DNA from: Paractinoplanes ovalisporus
Lineage (GTDB): Bacteria > Actinomycetota > Actinomycetes > Mycobacteriales > Micromonosporaceae
NCBI RefSeq assembly: GCF_016834655.1
Contig: NZ_JAENHP010000013.1
Location: 231,459 to 295,458 of the forward strand
Length of the DNA stretch: 64,000 nucleotides
Direction of reading: 5' to 3'
Each line of letters begins with the position of its first letter. Positions within the stretch are counted from its first letter, which is position 1. The position numbers were made by a program, and so were the translations under genes. The notes beneath the pieces were generated by a model. The model had not been told where the DNA came from, did not search any database, and saw only the letters and a program-made list of their open reading frames with translations. Of this stretch, positions 61,435 to 64,000 are shown one piece after another.

Positions 61435-61471
61435 CGGCAGTTTCTTCGTCTTCGGTCGGCGCCTCCTTCTG

Positions 61472-61595
61472 CGCGGGCCACCCTTTCCCCGCGGGTCGCC
61501 CTTTCCCCGCGGGCCGCCCTTTCCCCGCGCGCCGCCCTTTCCCCCCGCGCCACCCTTTCCCCGCGGGCCGCCCATTCCCCACGCGCCACCCACCT
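61472..61595 (+). repeat. About 20-bp tandem array after tadC
   Basis: Six or seven copies of GCGGGCCGCCCTTTCCCCGC with small changes fill the 230-base gap between tadC and the histidine kinase gene. Confidence 0.92.
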
Positions 61596-61669
61596 CTCGC
61601 GCACGTGCCTTTTCTGAGCGTCGCTCTGCCTCGGGCTAAGGAATCGACCCGTTCTGCCGATGAGGGGAC

Positions 61670-63346
61670 GTGACCTCTGTCGTGATCGACCCCGCCCTCG
61701 AACTGGACGAGGAGGGTCGGCTCGCCGTCCTGCACGAGTACTGCGTTCTGGACGCCCCCGCCGACGAGGAACTGGCCACCGTCGTACGGGTGGCCGCTCT
61801 GGTCGCCGGAGTGCCGACCGCGACCCTCAACCTGATCGACGAAAGCCGGCAGTGCCAGCTCACCACGTACGGCTTCGAGGGCGGCAACTCGGCCCGGTCC
61901 GACTCGATGTGCGCCATCCAGTTCCGCGCCGGCCGTTTCGTGCACGTCCCCGACGCCCGGGAGCATCCTCTCTACCGCGACAACCCCTGGGTCAACGGCC
62001 GGATCGCCACCGTACGGTTCTACGCGTCGGCGCCGCTGATCACGCCCGAGGGGTACGCGCTGGGAACCCTGTGCGTCTTCCACGACCAGGTGCAGGAACT
62101 CACCGAGGAGCAGGCCGGCCGCCTGATGGACCTGGCCGACGTGCTCGTGGCCTTGTTCGAACGACGCCGGCAGGCCCGCCTCACCGAGCGCCTGGCCATC
62201 GAGTCCGAGCACCACAAACGCTTCATCACGACGGTCCTCGAGACGATCAACGTCGGCATCGTCGTGTCCGACCCGTCGGGGCACGTCACGGTGCTCAACC
62301 GGGCCGCACGCGACTGGCACGGCATGGACGCCGACGCGTCACTCGACCCCGAGGCGCTGCCCGACCGGTACGGACTGTTCGACGCCGAGGGCCGGGCCCG
62401 CCTCACGCCCGACGAGGTTCCGCTGCTGCGGGCGCTGCGCGAGGGGAGAGTCGAAGACCTCGAAATGACCGTACGGGCTCCGGGCCGTCCGCCGATCCGA
62501 CTGAACTGCAATGGCAGCCGTCTCGTGGGCGACGCCGGCGAGGTGCTGGGCGCGGTGGTCGCGATGAACGACGTCACGGCCGACCGGGCCTACCGGCGCC
62601 AGATCGAGCAGGCCAGCGCCGAGATCGCGGCCCGGGGCGAGAAGCTGACCGCGGCCCTGGTCGAGTTGCGCCGGTCGAACGAGGAGCTGGAACAGTTCGC
62701 GGGCGCGGTCAGCCACGACCTGGTGCGCCCGATGGCGGCCGCGCACGGCTTCCTCGATCTGCTGGCCGGTGAATACACGGAGTCGCTGGACGCCCGGGCG
62801 ACCAAGTGGCTGACCGGCGCCATGCGTTCGGTGGAGCGGATGCAGAAGCTGGTGGACGCGTTGCTGCGGTACGCGCGGGCCGGCCAGACCCCGTACCAGG
62901 CCGAGCCGGTGCATCTGACCAACGTGGTGCTCGACGTCCTGGCCGACCTGCGAACGGCCACGGAAAGCAGCGGCGCCCAGATCTCCGCCCCCGACGACCT
63001 GCCCACCATCCAGGGCGACCCGGTGCTGTTGAGGCAGCTGTTCCAGAACCTGATCGACAACGCCATGAAGTACGCCCGCCCCGACCGGCCGTGCCAGATC
63101 ACCATGAGCGCCGAGGCCCACCGCGACACGTGGGTGGTGCGGGTGGCCGACAACGGCATCGGCATCCCACCCGAGCAGCGGCAGCGGGTGTTCGAGATGT
63201 TCGCCCAGGTCGACCCGCAGCACCAGAAGGGCTACGGGATCGGCCTGTCCACCTGCCTGCGCATCCTCGACCGCCACAACGGCACGATCACCCTCGAGGA
63301 AACCCCCGGCGGCGGCACAACAGTCTGCCTCACCCTGCCCAAGTAG
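61670..63346 (+). CDS. GAF-PAS hybrid sensor histidine kinase
   Basis: A 558-residue soluble kinase. A GAF domain (about 20-165: VLDAPADEELATVVRVAALV and LCVFHDQVQEL) precedes a PAS domain (about 180-300), a coiled coil (SAEIAARGEKLTAALVELRR), the HisKA helix with the phospho-acceptor His in AVSHDLVRPMAAAHGF, and a HATPase with the N-box LFQNLIDNAMKYARP, the G1 box VADNGIGIP and YGIGLSTCLRIL. There is no membrane segment, so it senses a cytosolic signal. It may pair with the lone receiver at 53.5 kb. GTG start after GAGGGGAC. Confidence 0.92.
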   Translation: MTSVVIDPALELDEEGRLAVLHEYCVLDAPADEELATVVRVAALVAGVPTATLNLIDESRQCQLTTYGFEGGNSARSDSMCAIQFRAGRFVHVPDAREHPLYRDNPWVNGRIATVRFYASAPLITPEGYALGTLCVFHDQVQELTEEQAGRLMDLADVLVALFERRRQARLTERLAIESEHHKRFITTVLETINVGIVVSDPSGHVTVLNRAARDWHGMDADASLDPEALPDRYGLFDAEGRARLTPDEVPLLRALREGRVEDLEMTVRAPGRPPIRLNCNGSRLVGDAGEVLGAVVAMNDVTADRAYRRQIEQASAEIAARGEKLTAALVELRRSNEELEQFAGAVSHDLVRPMAAAHGFLDLLAGEYTESLDARATKWLTGAMRSVERMQKLVDALLRYARAGQTPYQAEPVHLTNVVLDVLADLRTATESSGAQISAPDDLPTIQGDPVLLRQLFQNLIDNAMKYARPDRPCQITMSAEAHRDTWVVRVADNGIGIPPEQRQRVFEMFAQVDPQHQKGYGIGLSTCLRILDRHNGTITLEETPGGGTTVCLTLPK

Positions 63347-63391
63347 CAGCAGCTCCGGCCCACATCGCGCCCCCTCGCGGCACCCCGCCAC

Positions 63392-63540
63392 GGAACGAGC
63401 ATTCGTTTTGTGGAACGCCCACAACCCTCCACCGCGGGAACGAGCGTTCGTTTGCAATAACGTCCCACAGCCTCGCCGGCGCGGAATGAGCATTCGTTTT
63501 GGAAAGCAACGGCCTCGACACGGAACGAAGGTTCGTTTTG
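63392..63540 (+). repeat. Four interspersed copies of GGAACGAGCATTCGTTTTG
   Basis: Copies lie at 63392, 63437 (one base shorter), 63483 and 63522 with spacings of 45, 46 and 39 bases. Each contains an imperfect palindrome AACGA-GCAT-TCGTT. They lie in the 315-base gap between the kinase gene and the rRNA operon end; the rest of that gap has no gene. Confidence 0.9.
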
Positions 63541-63615
63541 AGGCAGGCGCCGGCCGACGGCGGGTTTCTACCGTGCCCAAGGCCCCGAGAACCCCGACGC
63601 ATAACCCTTAAACGG

Positions 63616-63650
63616 CAGTAGGCCCACCCCGTGTCGGGGTGGGCCTACTG
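63616..63650 (-). terminator. rRNA operon terminator
   Basis: CAGTAGGCCCACCCCG (63616-63631) and CGGGGTGGGCCTACTG (63635-63650) make a perfect 16-base stem with a 3-base loop, 11 bases beyond the 5S gene end. There is no long U-run on the minus strand. Confidence 0.9.
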
Positions 63651-63661
63651 TTCACGTTGAG

Positions 63662-63778
63662 TCCGGCGGCGTCCTACTCTCCCACACCCTCCCGAGTGCA
63701 GTACCATCGGCGCTGGAGGGCTTAGCTTCCGGGTTCGGAATGAGACCGGGCGTTTCCCCTCCGCTATGACCACCGAAA
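63662..63778 (-). rRNA. rrf: 5S ribosomal RNA
   Basis: The minus strand reads TTCGGTGGTCATAGCGGAGG, later CCGAACCCGGAAGCTAAGCC and GTGGGAGAGTAGGACGCCGC, which are the conserved 5S elements in order. About 117 nucleotides; ends are approximate by a few bases. Confidence 0.95.
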
Positions 63779-63920
63779 CAGCTTTCAGCGTAGCGAACAA
63801 TCCAGCACCATCCGCCGGCCAACCTTCTGGCCCGCTAACCCCTGTCCCCGGTTTCCGGGTTTCGGGTGATGGTGGTTGTTCGTTTGCTGTGAATCACACA
63901 GTGGACGCGTTCAAAAGTTT

Positions 63921-64000
63921 AGGGTGGTTAAGCCCTCGGCCTATTAGTACCGGTCGACTGAACCAGTTACCTGGCTTACATCTCCGGCCTATCAACCCAA
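63921..64000 (-). rRNA. rrl: 23S ribosomal RNA, 3' end (partial)
   Basis: The minus strand reads GGTTGATAGGCCGGAGATGT and ACTAATAGGCCGAGGGCTTA before the mature end near 63921. The gene continues beyond the window. The 142-base spacer to 5S contains a long complementary pair (CACCATCCGCCGGCC and GGTGATGGTG), probably a processing stem. Confidence 0.9.

Overview
The window comes from a high-GC actinobacterium, most likely Micromonosporaceae (Actinoplanes-like). I infer this from the GTG/ATG starts and third-position GC of the genes, the Tad/Flp pilus locus without a secretin, sugar ABC transporters that lack their own ATPase, an actinobacterial glyoxylate-shunt cassette with a RamB-like regulator, and a HelR-type helicase. 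No phage, integrase or IS element was seen.

Layout: 1-1.3 kb two-component system (kinase cut by the window edge); 1.3-5.9 kb GNAT enzyme, NACHT NTPase, DUF305 lipoprotein and a secreted chitin/cellulose LPMO; 6-9 kb a coupled pair of unknown genes and a NUDIX hydrolase; 9-13.7 kb RamB-like regulator, aceA and aceB; 14-21.4 kb a repeat-rich stretch with a DUF3800 protein, a HEAT-like protein, two HAD genes, a kinase-methyltransferase fusion and an S51 peptidase; 21.6-27.6 kb mannitol-type dehydrogenase, two PAP2 phosphatases, a cysteine-less redoxin, an MFS exporter and a CGNR protein; 28-29.5 kb degenerate DNA with an ABC-F relic; 29.5-37.4 kb a six-gene minus-strand sugar operon (binding protein, two permeases, GH31, PfkB kinase, GH4); 38.4-41.6 kb a HelR-like helicase and an AraC/VOC pair that share a rifamycin-associated element; 41.7-45.8 kb a LacI regulator and a GH3 enzyme; 45.9-50.7 kb FAD oxidoreductase, HTH regulator, emfourin-like protein, unknown gene and GH42; 50.8-53.9 kb a chain-length/ParA-type ATPase, an iron-box-controlled siderophore-interacting protein and a lone receiver; 54-61.4 kb Tad pilus operon; 61.7-63.3 kb a GAF-PAS histidine kinase; 63.6-64 kb the 3' end of an rRNA operon on the minus strand.

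How the genes work together: the LacI regulator, the sugar operon and the GH3 gene appear to form one regulon, because the same palindrome occurs twice before the binding-protein gene and once before GH3. The enzymes suit plant beta-glycans with xylosyl or galactosyl side chains. aceA and aceB are translationally linked and diverge from a RamB-type regulator. The Tad genes run in assembly order with stop/start overlaps.

The most striking property of the window is more than a dozen unrelated short tandem-repeat arrays (periods about 17 to 100 bp). Nearly all lie at gene boundaries, and several are visibly copied from the end or start of the adjacent gene. Some have grown into coding sequence: they form the linker of a kinase-methyltransferase fusion, the C-terminus of a HAD protein, and in-frame inserts in an oxidoreductase and in the HelR-like protein.
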